A program made the position numbers and the translations under genes. 32,058 nt of DNA, from NCBI GenBank assembly GCA_003343605.1, contig QAKW01000049.1, positions 1 to 32,058 of the forward strand. Reading direction: 5' to 3'. The notes beneath the pieces were generated by a model. It did no database searches and was not told the DNA's origin. It was given only the letters and a program-made list of their open reading frames with translations. How positions within the stretch are numbered: position 1 is the stretch's first letter; every line of letters starts with the position of its first letter. Of this stretch, positions 14,446 to 23,211 are shown piece by piece. The stretch comes from Clostridiales bacterium (GTDB lineage: Bacteria > Bacillota > Clostridia > Oscillospirales > QAKW01).

Positions 14446-14529
14446 TTACTATAATTTATTTTTCGGTGTTCGTCCCGTTCGCGCAACCGGCGAGCCACGG
14501 ATTCTGCCAGATCAGAAAAGGAGGGCGTT

Positions 14530-15453
14530 ATGAAAGGAAACAAAGTAAAACCAATATATTTTATCCCGCTTTTTTTTGCGGGGCTGATCAATGCGTTTGG
14601 TGTTACGCTGTTTCTGGCTCCGGCCAATTTATTCGACAGCGGTATTTCCGGCACCGCCTTTTTACTGGACGTGGTAACACCGCCGTTTCTGGTTTTGAGC
14701 ATGTTTCTGGTCATTCTGAACGTTCCGTTTTTTCTCATTGCCTATAAAAAGGTTGGCTGGAGCTTTATTATTTATTCGCTTTATGCCATCGCGGTCTATT
14801 CCGGCTTTTCCCTGCTCTTTCGCAACATTCTGCCGATCGATTTCAGCGGCGGCTCACCGTTTGTGGGGCAGGATATTCTGCTTTCCGCGCTGTTCGGCGG
14901 CCTGCTTTCCGGAATCGGCAGCGGCATGGTGATCCGGTTCGGCGGCGCGATCGACGGTGTGGAGGTCATGGCGGTGCTGTTTTCAAAGCGGCTGGGGATG
15001 ACGGTAGGAACCTTTATGATGGTTTACAACGTGATCCTTTATACCGTTGCCGCCCTGATTTTTAACAGCTGGATTATTCCGCTCTATTCAGTGATCGCTT
15101 ATACGGTCGGCAATAAGGCGATTGATTTTGTGGTGGATGGCTTTGATAAGGGCAATGCCGTTTTTATTGTTTCAGAGCGGAATTCCAGCCTTCCCATCCA
15201 TCTTTCCGATGCGCTGGGGAGAGGCGTAACCCTCTTAGACTCTTACGGGGTTTATTCCAAAGAAGAAAAGTCACTGATCTATTGCGTGGTAAACCGGTTT
15301 GAAATCGGCCGGGTGAAACGGCTGGTGGCAGAAATAGATCCGGGCGCTTTTATGGCTGTGGGCGATGTGAGCGAAACTGTTGGCGGCCGGGGAACACGGT
15401 TTTCACTTGCGGATGAGCGGAAGAAAGCCCGCAGGCAGAGAAAAAGCAAATGA
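14530..15453 (+). CDS. YitT-family membrane protein (DUF161 + DUF2179)
   Basis: 307 residues. Residues about 10-200 hold five to six transmembrane helices with the YitT signatures (INAFGVTLFLAPANLFDSGISG near the start, split here as INAFGVTLF and GISGTAFLLD; later RFGGAIDGVEVMA). A cytosolic C-terminal DUF2179 domain (about 215-285; LGRGVTLLDSYGVYSKEE) is followed by a basic tail. The molecular function of the family is not established; many Firmicutes carry several copies. AAAGGAGGG precedes the ATG by 7 bases. It has its own consensus promoter and terminator, so it is a single-gene unit. Confidence 0.92.
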   Translation: MKGNKVKPIYFIPLFFAGLINAFGVTLFLAPANLFDSGISGTAFLLDVVTPPFLVLSMFLVILNVPFFLIAYKKVGWSFIIYSLYAIAVYSGFSLLFRNILPIDFSGGSPFVGQDILLSALFGGLLSGIGSGMVIRFGGAIDGVEVMAVLFSKRLGMTVGTFMMVYNVILYTVAALIFNSWIIPLYSVIAYTVGNKAIDFVVDGFDKGNAVFIVSERNSSLPIHLSDALGRGVTLLDSYGVYSKEEKSLIYCVVNRFEIGRVKRLVAEIDPGAFMAVGDVSETVGGRGTRFSLADERKKARRQRKSK

Positions 15454-15475
15454 TTCATACAGAAAATTGAGTGGA

Positions 15476-15520
15476 GGGCTCGGGCAGCGGTGTAAGGCTG
15501 CTGCCGAGCCCTTTTGCTTT
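15476..15520 (+). terminator. Terminator after yitT-family gene
   Basis: A GC-rich hairpin GGGCTCGGGCAGC / GCTGCTGCCGAGCCC with one bulged G is followed by TTTTGCTTT. Confidence 0.88.
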
Positions 15521-15536
15521 GCCATGCGGGATATTT

Positions 15537-16400
15537 TTATGAAAAAAGGTCTGGCCGGCCGGTGGCGCGGTGCATCAGCCAGGTGCGCGGCGAAACGCCT
15601 AGAACTTTTTTAAATACCTGATAGAAATAAGAGTAATTGCTAAAACCGACCTCCTGCGCGCAATAAGCGATCGTTTGCAGGTTCAGCGCAGGATGGGAAG
15701 TGAATTTTTTAATACGGGTAAGGTGAATATAATCAATGAAAGACTGATTGAAATGCCGGCGGAATTTCCGGCAGAAATAGCTTTTTTCATAGCCGAAATA
15801 TCTTGCCGTTGATTCCAGCGAAAGATCCTCGGTATAATGCTGTTCCACATAAGCCATGAGCTGCTGAACAAATGCGGATTTATCCTGGCGAAAAGTTCCG
15901 TTTTGCCGCTGGTGAGACATCAGAGCGTGCAATACCAGCATCGCATAGCCCAGCATCTCCAGGGAATTACGGTCAACAGGGCTGTCGCAGGCGTCCAGCA
16001 ATCGGATGCCGTATTCAAAAAGCCCGCTTTCTTTTGCTTTTTCTGCCGGAACCTTATTTACAAAAGCGATGCCCTGATCCAACTGAATATTCAGCCCGGA
16101 AGGCAAATTTTCGGGAGACAGAAACAGGCAGCGATAGGTGTTTGTAGAATTGGGGCGAAAGGGGCAGCGCCCCCAATGCTGCTCTAAGCTGTTGGCAATA
16201 AACACGTCCCCCGCGCCAAACCGGTCTTCAAAGTCCAGAGTCCCCATGCGGTACTCCCCCTCGGTGATAAAGAGCAATTCCAGGTGATGGTGCACATGGG
16301 CGGGAAAACAGCCGCGATCGGCTTTGTGAAAATGTTCTCCGAACCTGTGGCCGTAACCGGAACCGGCGGCAAAACCGGCAATATTGCCGCGAAAAAGCAT
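15537..16400 (-). CDS. AraC-family regulator with cupin sensor domain
   Basis: 287 residues. Residues about 1-150 form an AraC-type cupin (PAHVHHHLELLFITEGEY), the usual sugar-sensing half. Residues about 180-280 hold two HTH motifs, ending in VGFSNYSYFYQVFKKVLGVSPRTW, the AraC signature. I chose the ATG at 16400 because GGAGGG lies 7 bases upstream, inside what would be the coding start of a longer TTG version (16421). It is divergent from the giant dockerin protein at 16565, the most likely target. The ligand is not known. Confidence 0.93.
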   Translation of the reverse strand: MLFRGNIAGFAAGSGYGHRFGEHFHKADRGCFPAHVHHHLELLFITEGEYRMGTLDFEDRFGAGDVFIANSLEQHWGRCPFRPNSTNTYRCLFLSPENLPSGLNIQLDQGIAFVNKVPAEKAKESGLFEYGIRLLDACDSPVDRNSLEMLGYAMLVLHALMSHQRQNGTFRQDKSAFVQQLMAYVEQHYTEDLSLESTARYFGYEKSYFCRKFRRHFNQSFIDYIHLTRIKKFTSHPALNLQTIAYCAQEVGFSNYSYFYQVFKKVLGVSPRTWLMHRATGRPDLFS

Positions 16401-16433
16401 ATAAGTCCCTCCAAAAGTCAATATAACAAATAT

Positions 16434-16462
16434 ATAATATCATTTTTAGACATGGATGGCAA
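16434..16462 (-). promoter_or_regulatory. Promoter of AraC gene (15537-16400)
   Basis: On the minus strand: -35 TTGCCA (plus 16457-16462), 17-base spacer, extended -10 TGATATTAT (TATTAT at plus 16434-16439). Confidence 0.75.
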
Positions 16463-16475
16463 CGATTTTTTTTAT

Positions 16476-16545
16476 TATAATTGAGATACAATCAGCCTGT
16501 AACGCGCGGCGGGTCGAATGAAAAAATGCACCCATAGGGCGTGCA
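16476..16545 (+). promoter_or_regulatory. -10 and leader palindrome of the giant dockerin-protein gene
   Basis: A perfect TATAAT (16476-16481) faces away from the AraC promoter but has no usable -35, as is common for activator-dependent promoters; a second option is TACAAT (16487-16492). In the leader, TGCAC / GTGCA (16527-16531 / 16541-16545) with an inner CCC/GGG forms a small hairpin just before the ribosome site AAGGAGG. Confidence 0.5.
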
Positions 16546-16564
16546 ATAAGTAAGGAGGAAACAC

Positions 16565-19500
16565 ATGAAAAAATTGCTTTGCAGTATTCTCATTCTGACA
16601 ATGACGCTGAGCATCATGATTTTTACCCCTGCAGCTTCTGCAGAAGAAGATCCTATTGCGTTGCGCTTTGTCGTTGCATCAGATGTTCATGTTACGGACA
16701 GCAGGCCCGGCAACGCCGAGCGTCTGCCTATGATATTTGATACCGCATATGATTATGCGGAAAACCACAGCACCTATAAGGACATCGACGCATTTGTTTT
16801 TAATGGTGACAGCGTTGACGGCAGCACCACCGCAGGGGTTACGGCCTCTCAATGGGAGACTTTTTTAACCACGGTAAACGCCAACATCAAAACCGGCTCC
16901 AAGTTAATGCTCAGCCTGGCGCGTACTCATGATATTTGGGACGCCAATGTCGGCGCACAGCGCATTACGGAAAGTACATTCAATACGATTTTACAGAATA
17001 CCTTTGGAGATAACAGCGCATATATCGCTGCAGACTGGGGGTTTCAAAATCATGTAACGAAGCTGAACGGCTATGCTATCATCACGATGACCAATGATCT
17101 GAACGCCAACTCTTATGATGGCTCCGAAGCCTGGCTAAAGGAGCAGCTCGACGCCTTGATTGCTGAAAATTCTGAACAGCCGATTTTTGTGGTTTGCCAT
17201 TATCCCGAAACCGGTACGCTGGGGCATACCGCCCGCTGGGGCGCCACCAGCCTGAAGGATACGCTGGATCAATATCCGCAGGTCATTGCAATCAACGCCC
17301 ATGTTCACTGGGATCCGCGTATGCCGGATTCTATCTGGCAGGATACCTATACCGCCGTATATGACGGTGCATCCGCCTACACGGTTTATCCAAACGGCAC
17401 AACCATTGCACAATCCGACTACGAGCTTTCCGATTATTCTATTATAGAAGTAACCGAATCCGGCGCAGTCTCCATCCGCTATATGAATACGCTGACCGGA
17501 GAGCTGCTTACGGAGGGCAACGGCTCCGGTGAAACGCTGATTTACAGGATTCCGAAGGCCTGGGATCAGAGCACATGGCTTTATAGGGAAGACGAGCACC
17601 GCTCCAATGCGGAAACGCCCTGGTTTGAAGCGGATGCAGACATTCGCCTTGAAAACGGCAATACGCTGGTTTTCGACCGTGCCGTTGGAGAAGAAACGAT
17701 GGTCTATTATAAAATAGAGCTTTTCGATGGCACTGCAACGCAAACCTCCTATCTGTCGTCGCAGTTTTATGAGGATCGGCTGCCGGATACCCTTAGTGCC
17801 GGTCTCGGCGTGCTTGAAGCGGGTAAGACGTATCTTGCCACGGTAACCGGCGTTAACGGCTGGAATCGCGAAACAGCCAATCGCCTGACGCTCTCCTTCA
17901 CCACAGAAGAGGGGGATCTGAAATCCGAACAAGGCATCTCGGCGCCGGCTGCATCGGCGATTACAATCGGCTCGGCCGAAGCTCTGGCAGATATTTTGAA
18001 GCAGGTGGCTGAAGGGGAAACCTTTGCGGGGAAAACGCTGGTACAGACAGCCGATATTGATTTAAGCCAGATGACGTTGGAACCGGCGGGAACCTTCATG
18101 GGAACGCTGGATGGCAATGGCTTTACCATAACCGGTATTTTTGCCGCAGGCAGCGGGTTATTTCATGCTGCGGAAAACGCCGCATTTCAGAATTTAAATC
18201 TCTGCGGAACGGTGATAAACGATTCAAACGCAGGCGCCGTTGCAGGGACTGCTGAAAACTGTAGCTTTGTAAACTGTATGAACGGCGTGGTGGTGATTTC
18301 CCGGAACGGCAATGCCGCATCCTATGCCGCCGCTGCTGAGGGCTGCGTTTTTCGCAATTGTATCTACGACGGCTCTCTGCTTGCTGCTTCCGGCGCTACG
18401 ATTATAAATGAAAGCGTCAATGCCTCCGGCAATGAAGTGACCGTAGAGGGAAACCAGTTGATTTTCCATACCGGGGCCGGTGATATTAGGCGCAGCCTTT
18501 TTGATTCATCGCGCCATATCGACTGGTCGTTCGAAAGCACCCTTCATACTGCTGATGAATTTATCAGGTGGGCGTTGGGCGGCGGCTCTGCCGCTGCGCT
18601 GGCCCAGGATATCGATCTTGGCTTACTGGAGGGCCGTTTTGCCCGGATTGCCGGCTTGGGGCTCACATTCCCGGTTACGCTGAGTGGGAATTATTGTGTG
18701 ATTCAGGGCGGTAATGCCACCCTGAGCGGCACCATTGCCAATTTGGGCTGCACGCAAATGACCGTTGAAGGCGGCACCAACTGCTGGGATGCGGCTGATT
18801 TTACTGCTGCGGAGCTGGCCAGCGGCGCTGCTGCATATCAACTGGGCAGCTGGGCCCAGAGTGCAGAAGGATTCCCGGCCGGGGAAGGAACGGTGGTTCG
18901 GATCACCTACAGTACCGGCGAAATAATGTATGTAAATGCCGGAACGAGGGTGGAGGTTCAGATTCCCTATGGCTACTCAGCCGATCAAACTGCCTTTACC
19001 GCCACGGAAGACTGCACGGTTGTATTGACCGCACATACGGCGGATAAAAGCGCACTGGGGAATGCGGTCGATACCTTAGGCGGCTTGAATGCCGAGGTCT
19101 TTACCGATGCTGCTGCCTATACTGCTGCCGTTGCCGCCGCCCGGGATGTTCTGAATGATGCGGCGGCTACCCAGGAGGAAACCGAAGCTGCGGCAGCTGC
19201 GCTGGCAAGCGCCCTTGAGGCCCTGGAGCTGAGCAATGTTTATCCCAATTATCCGGAATTTGCCATGCATGAAGTTTATACAGAGCTTTTCGGAGAAATT
19301 TCCAAATGGTCCATCGGCACCCGTGCCGATCTGGAAGCGCTTTCTGTGTGGAGCAAAAGCAACAACGGCTCCGGCATGGAATTCCATATGACCGCCGATA
19401 TCGATATGGAAAACAGGCTTTTTGATATGATCTCTACCAACGATCTGCCCTTTGCCGGTGTGTTCGATGGTCATCTTCATACTGTATCCAACCTGCTGAT

Positions 19501-21604
19501 CGATTCCGTAAACATTGACGGCGCCGGATTCTTTGTTGCGGTCACCGGCGCGGTGATCCGCAATTTCGGGATTGAAAGCGGCCTGGTACGCGGGACGGTA
19601 AAGCATACGTCCGCTTATGTTGATAATGCCGGGATCGGCGCCATTGCCGGCCGCGCCATTGGGGGCACCTCCTTCCGCCATGTTTGGAATAATGCCTTTG
19701 TGACCTATAACGCCAATCAGGTAGACGCCTATTACAGCACCGGGAAAACATGGGAGGTCTGTGTTGGCGGGCTTGTGGGCAGAAGCCAGAGCGCAGCTTC
19801 TTTTGTAGGCTGCTATAATACCGGAAATGTTTTCGGCGGCGTACGTGCCAGCGGATTGAGCAACTGGAGCCAGAGCGGCGGCAATGCAACCCGAATCAGC
19901 AACTGCTTTAACACCGGTAAAATTATGGTGAAAACCGGTGGTGTTACAGAAGCCATTGCCCGCTACGGCGCGAATACAACTTATAACAGCTATTTCAGCT
20001 ACAACAACTATTATCTGGAAGGCTGCGCTACCGGCGCTTTGAGTGCCAGCGGAACCATTGATGATTTTACCGCTAAGGCGGAGGGCGCCGAGCTGCCTGT
20101 TGCGCTTTCAGCCCAGCAGATCAATACCGGGCTGGCGGAATTGCTCAACGCTAAGCGCTATACCGGCTTTTTTGCCGATGCCGCCAACTGGGTACAGGGC
20201 GAAAACGGACACCCGGTGATTGCATCGATCGATGAAAGCGGAGAAGCCGTTCCCTTCTCTGATTATGAGAATAACACCGCTGCCCCCAGCTACAGCATTT
20301 CCTCCGCCGCCGAGCTGAACGCTTTTGCCGCTGTATCCAAAAGCAGAAGCTTTGAAAACGTGACCATCTATCTGAGAGACGATATCGATATGAGCGGAAC
20401 CGAGAGCTTTGCTATGATTGGCACCACCTCTGTTCCTTTCGAGGGGATCTTCGACGGAATGAACCACACGATTACCGGCCTGAAGCTTACGGCCACTTCA
20501 AATTCCGGCATGTTTGTGAAGGTCAGCGGCGGTACCGTTAAAAACTTTATTGTAGAAGGAGCGAGCTCCAGCGGTCAGTCCTGCACAGGATTAATTGCCG
20601 GTTATATTGAGGCGGGCACGCTTCTGGAAAATGTGCATGTAAGAAACAGCACGGTTTCCACCACTGTAAGTCCTTCCAAATATGATTCCGGATTTCTGGT
20701 TGGGCAATCAAAGACAGGCAGTGCAGATAACCGGATCTATCAGTGCTCCGCCTCCGGCAATACCTTTGCCGGCGCCGGCATTCAGGGCTTTGGCGGTATT
20801 ATCGGGCGTTCTTCCGACACAGTGATCGATCATTGCTACGTGATCAACAACACCATGAACACCCGCTCCAATTCCGGCCTGATTGTTGGCTTTGCTGAGA
20901 TCAATTATAAAACGGCAATCCGGAATTGCTATACCTACGGAAATACGCTGACCGCAAATACCAAGCAGATTGCAACGGCAATCGGGCAAACCCGCGCCGG
21001 TTGCATAAGCTCTATCGAAAACTGCGTGTTTGCCGAAGCCGATCTCTCGCTGATCGGCTGGGATAATGAGATTCCCGCCATCGATCAGGTTTATACAATC
21101 AACAGCGTTTTTTGCGCAGCGGATTCTACCAAGACTGATGTTTATACGACTGTTATTACGGAAGAATCCCTCAACAGCGGCGCAGTCGCCTATGCATTGG
21201 GGTGGGCGATGAAAAACGGCAGGATTGCCTTCACCGATGCGGATACGCCGGCGACGGTCCGGTATACCTATTGGGTAGAGGATGAAACCTATGCGGTTCG
21301 CTATACCGAGAGCACCGGCGCGGTGATCGGTTCTGTGGCCGATCCCGAGAAAGACGGCTGTGTGTTTGAAGGCTGGATCGAAAGTGCGGATGGTGAGCGG
21401 GGCGATAAATGCTTTACTGCCTTGTTTGCCCTCCTGCATGACGTAAGCGGAGACGGTGCTGTAAATACCGATGATGTAACGCTGCTGATGCAGTACCTCA
21501 ACGGTTGGGATGTTGAAATCCACAGCAAGGCGACTGATATCAACAGCGATGGACGGCTCTCCATTGCCGACGCAGTGCTATTGCTGCAGAGCCTATCGAA
21601 ATAA
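16565..21604 (+). CDS. Giant secreted metallophosphoesterase-fold protein with repeat modules and C-terminal dockerin
   Basis: 1679 residues, start fixed by AAGGAGGAAACAC. Order: a signal peptide (1-26). A calcineurin-like phosphoesterase (about 32-350) has DVH at 40-42, GDSVD at 81-85, H212 and HVH at 246-248, but RTHD at 120-123 replaces the usual GNHD, so the Asn metal ligand is Thr121. A beta-sandwich linker (to about 460) follows. Three copies of a beta-helix/GLUG-like module start near 466, 915 and 1243; each has an ADIDLS- or DDIDMS-type strand and then F.G..DG...T.... A three-helix FIVAR-like spacer spans about 826-889. An InlB-B/Flg_new-like segment spans about 1565-1620. A type I dockerin (1626-1679) has two Ca-binding repeats (DVSGDGAVNTDD, DINSDGRLSIAD). 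The protein should be secreted and held on a cohesin scaffold. It is divergent from an AraC regulator; the substrate is unknown. Confidence 0.9.
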   Translation: MKKLLCSILILTMTLSIMIFTPAASAEEDPIALRFVVASDVHVTDSRPGNAERLPMIFDTAYDYAENHSTYKDIDAFVFNGDSVDGSTTAGVTASQWETFLTTVNANIKTGSKLMLSLARTHDIWDANVGAQRITESTFNTILQNTFGDNSAYIAADWGFQNHVTKLNGYAIITMTNDLNANSYDGSEAWLKEQLDALIAENSEQPIFVVCHYPETGTLGHTARWGATSLKDTLDQYPQVIAINAHVHWDPRMPDSIWQDTYTAVYDGASAYTVYPNGTTIAQSDYELSDYSIIEVTESGAVSIRYMNTLTGELLTEGNGSGETLIYRIPKAWDQSTWLYREDEHRSNAETPWFEADADIRLENGNTLVFDRAVGEETMVYYKIELFDGTATQTSYLSSQFYEDRLPDTLSAGLGVLEAGKTYLATVTGVNGWNRETANRLTLSFTTEEGDLKSEQGISAPAASAITIGSAEALADILKQVAEGETFAGKTLVQTADIDLSQMTLEPAGTFMGTLDGNGFTITGIFAAGSGLFHAAENAAFQNLNLCGTVINDSNAGAVAGTAENCSFVNCMNGVVVISRNGNAASYAAAAEGCVFRNCIYDGSLLAASGATIINESVNASGNEVTVEGNQLIFHTGAGDIRRSLFDSSRHIDWSFESTLHTADEFIRWALGGGSAAALAQDIDLGLLEGRFARIAGLGLTFPVTLSGNYCVIQGGNATLSGTIANLGCTQMTVEGGTNCWDAADFTAAELASGAAAYQLGSWAQSAEGFPAGEGTVVRITYSTGEIMYVNAGTRVEVQIPYGYSADQTAFTATEDCTVVLTAHTADKSALGNAVDTLGGLNAEVFTDAAAYTAAVAAARDVLNDAAATQEETEAAAAALASALEALELSNVYPNYPEFAMHEVYTELFGEISKWSIGTRADLEALSVWSKSNNGSGMEFHMTADIDMENRLFDMISTNDLPFAGVFDGHLHTVSNLLIDSVNIDGAGFFVAVTGAVIRNFGIESGLVRGTVKHTSAYVDNAGIGAIAGRAIGGTSFRHVWNNAFVTYNANQVDAYYSTGKTWEVCVGGLVGRSQSAASFVGCYNTGNVFGGVRASGLSNWSQSGGNATRISNCFNTGKIMVKTGGVTEAIARYGANTTYNSYFSYNNYYLEGCATGALSASGTIDDFTAKAEGAELPVALSAQQINTGLAELLNAKRYTGFFADAANWVQGENGHPVIASIDESGEAVPFSDYENNTAAPSYSISSAAELNAFAAVSKSRSFENVTIYLRDDIDMSGTESFAMIGTTSVPFEGIFDGMNHTITGLKLTATSNSGMFVKVSGGTVKNFIVEGASSSGQSCTGLIAGYIEAGTLLENVHVRNSTVSTTVSPSKYDSGFLVGQSKTGSADNRIYQCSASGNTFAGAGIQGFGGIIGRSSDTVIDHCYVINNTMNTRSNSGLIVGFAEINYKTAIRNCYTYGNTLTANTKQIATAIGQTRAGCISSIENCVFAEADLSLIGWDNEIPAIDQVYTINSVFCAADSTKTDVYTTVITEESLNSGAVAYALGWAMKNGRIAFTDADTPATVRYTYWVEDETYAVRYTESTGAVIGSVADPEKDGCVFEGWIESADGERGDKCFTALFALLHDVSGDGAVNTDDVTLLMQYLNGWDVEIHSKATDINSDGRLSIADAVLLLQSLSK

Positions 21605-21610
21605 GGCGTA

Positions 21611-21646
21611 AAAAAACCTGCCGAGAAATTTCTCGGCAGGTTTTTT
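21611..21646. terminator. Bidirectional terminator
   Basis: The perfect 24-base palindrome at 21617-21640 (12-bp stem beginning CCTGCCGAG) is flanked by six A on the left and six T on the right. It ends the dockerin-protein gene and can also end the convergent membrane-protein gene at 21696. Confidence 0.95.
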
Positions 21647-21695
21647 ACATATAAGATATTCCAAAGAGCCCCACATGGATACAGATCAAAATTTA

Positions 21696-22178
21696 TTAAA
21701 AGGTAAAGATCGCGGCTACGCCGTAGGTGACGACCGAAACGATGATTCCCGCCGCCACAACACCCAGTGCAATTGCCGGGAAAGCGTGTTTGAGCCGCAT
21801 TTCCAGCATGGCCGCAACCAGCGCGCCCGTCCAGGCGCCGGTACCCGGCAGGGGGATGGCCACTAAGATAAACAACCCCAAAAACGCATATTTTTCAACA
21901 ACACCGGATTTTTTTCTCGCCCGCTCCTCCAAACGGCCGACAAAATGATCCAGCCGGGGAATTTTTTTGCGGATCCAGACAAATATTTTACGGATAAAAA
22001 TAATAATAAACGGCACCGGCACCAGATTACCGATGATCGCAACCGGAATGGCAATGCGAAAATCGAGGCCATGGGCCGTGGCGATCGGAATCGCACCGCG
22101 CAGCTCCAGAACCGGAACCATCGAGATCAGAAAGGTCATCAGTATCTTACCAAAAAAGGTTTCCCATAAAAAACGCAA
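21696..22178 (-). CDS. Small multidrug export-type membrane protein (COG2426/PF06695)
   Basis: A 160-residue membrane protein with about four helices. Key segments are VPVLELRGAIPIA near the N terminus and IPLPGTGAWTGALVAA, which are the conserved motifs of the Sm_multidrug_ex family. The two halves, each with a Pro/Gly re-entrant-like stretch, are typical. Transport activity of this family is not firmly proven. The start is TTG at 22178, preceded by GGGAGG with an 8-base spacing; no ATG fits. It is transcribed from its own promoter at 22247-22275, downstream of the AraC gene on the same strand. Confidence 0.88.
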   Translation of the reverse strand: MRFLWETFFGKILMTFLISMVPVLELRGAIPIATAHGLDFRIAIPVAIIGNLVPVPFIIIFIRKIFVWIRKKIPRLDHFVGRLEERARKKSGVVEKYAFLGLFILVAIPLPGTGAWTGALVAAMLEMRLKHAFPAIALGVVAAGIIVSVVTYGVAAIFTF

Positions 22179-22246
22179 TCCACTATCCTCCCATTCGGGC
22201 TTTTTTTAATGCGCGGCAACAAGCGAAGACCGGCGCATTTTTTCAT

Positions 22247-22275
22247 ACTATAACATATTCCGCCTTCATTATCAA
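22247..22275 (-). promoter_or_regulatory. Promoter of small export-type membrane protein gene
   Basis: On the minus strand: -35 TTGATA (plus 22270-22275), 17-base spacer, extended -10 TGTTATAGT (TATAGT at plus 22247-22252). The leader holds an inverted repeat, AATGCGC / GCGCATT, of unknown role. Confidence 0.8.
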
Positions 22276-22290
22276 TATTTTTAGCGAAAT

Positions 22291-23061
22291 TCAGGAAATA
22301 TCCTCCCATTTGTAAAGATATTGCGAGGGAGGAACGCCAACGGTCTGCCGGAAAACGGTGCTGAAATACTTGGGGTCGCTGAACCCTGACTGAGCTGCAA
22401 CTTCACCAATGGAGAGGCAGCGGCTTTCCAGCAGGGAGAGGGCATAGGAGATTCTTTTTTCCAGCAGAAAGCGCCGGGGTGAGCTGCCGGTAGCCGCGCG
22501 GAAAATTTTGCGAAAGGAAACCTCGCTGATAAAAGACTGCCGCGCAATCTCCGCAACAGTCAGCTCCGGATTGGTAAACTGCTCGTTCAGATATTCAATC
22601 GAGGGGCGGATACGAGCCGGGAATTCCGGCTCCGGCTGCAGCCCGGCCTCTTCGCGGATCCGTGCGAGGATTTCATAGAAACAGCCGGTTACACGATAAT
22701 AATAGCCCGGCGACTTTTCCTGCCAGCATAAAAGCGCCCGCTCAAAAAGCGCACGTACCGGCCCGGGCTTTTCAAGCCGGATCATTTCGATGGAGCCGGA
22801 GTAATAATTATCGAGCTCAAAGTGAATGACAATCATCCGGTCTCTTGCCGCGGAGCGCCGGTAAGAGAGATTGGCGGGAAAGTAACCGATCGAATCGGCT
22901 AAGGCATGAAGCGTGCGATCCCGGAAGGAAAGCCGGGTATCGGCTTCCAGGCGGAAGGAAAGCGCGTGATAACCGCGCCGGTTGAAGGAATCGCTGTTTT
23001 TCTGATCCAGCGCAACAACATCCAGAATCCGTGCGGTAAGCTGTTCCTGATTAAAAAACAT
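22291..23061 (-). CDS. AraC-family regulator of the adjacent catabolic cluster
   Basis: 256 residues. A degenerate N-terminal sensor domain (about 1-145, with no clear cupin motif) is followed by a C-terminal AraC DNA-binding domain with two HTHs: ELTVAEIARQSFISEVSFRK and VAAQSGFSDPKYFSTVFRQT, then the PPSQY end. I chose the ATG at 23061 because GAGGAGG lies 9 bases upstream; an in-frame extension to 23334 would run antisense into the dehydratase gene. It is divergent from the five-gene run at 23212-28315, which it most likely activates on sensing a sugar. Confidence 0.92.
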   Translation of the reverse strand: MFFNQEQLTARILDVVALDQKNSDSFNRRGYHALSFRLEADTRLSFRDRTLHALADSIGYFPANLSYRRSAARDRMIVIHFELDNYYSGSIEMIRLEKPGPVRALFERALLCWQEKSPGYYYRVTGCFYEILARIREEAGLQPEPEFPARIRPSIEYLNEQFTNPELTVAEIARQSFISEVSFRKIFRAATGSSPRRFLLEKRISYALSLLESRCLSIGEVAAQSGFSDPKYFSTVFRQTVGVPPSQYLYKWEDIS

Positions 23062-23086
23062 TCGTTTATTCCTCCTCAATGCCTTT

Positions 23087-23115
23087 ATTATAACCGAAAA
23101 AGTTTCGAAAATCAA
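23087..23115 (-). promoter_or_regulatory. Promoter of AraC gene (22291-23061)
   Basis: On the minus strand: -35 TTGATT (plus 23110-23115), 17-base spacer, perfect -10 TATAAT (plus 23087-23092). Confidence 0.75.
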
Positions 23116-23166
23116 ACCTTTTTGATCACTGACGTGGTTGTTTCGGGCAACAGAAGATTTTATAAT
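23111..23166 (+). promoter_or_regulatory. Promoter of catabolic cluster with upstream inverted repeat
   Basis: -35-like TTGTTT (23138-23143), 17-base spacer, perfect TATAAT (23161-23166). The inverted repeat ATCAAA-CCTT-TTTGAT (23111-23126) overlaps the divergent AraC promoter's -35, and TTTCGAAA lies beside it. These are candidate AraC or carbon-control sites. Confidence 0.55.
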
Positions 23167-23211
23167 GAACGCGTTGGAACGTATCAGGCTATGAAATAAA
23201 GGAGTATCAAG

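Noticed and set aside
16518..16553. 11-codon ORF in the leader of the giant dockerin gene
   Set aside because: No convincing ribosome site; its bases are better explained by the TGCAC/GTGCA hairpin near the real ribosome site.
17961..20500. Repeats within the giant gene considered as a CRISPR-like or recent tandem DNA repeat
   Set aside because: The copies are hundreds of bases apart and alike only at protein level; they are protein modules. No CRISPR array is visible anywhere in the window.
20708..21523. Long open frame on the minus strand (271 codons) inside the giant dockerin gene
   Set aside because: It lies wholly antisense to a gene with clear domains and dockerin motifs, has no ribosome site, and its translation shows no recognisable family. 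The same holds for the minus frame at 17135-17932.
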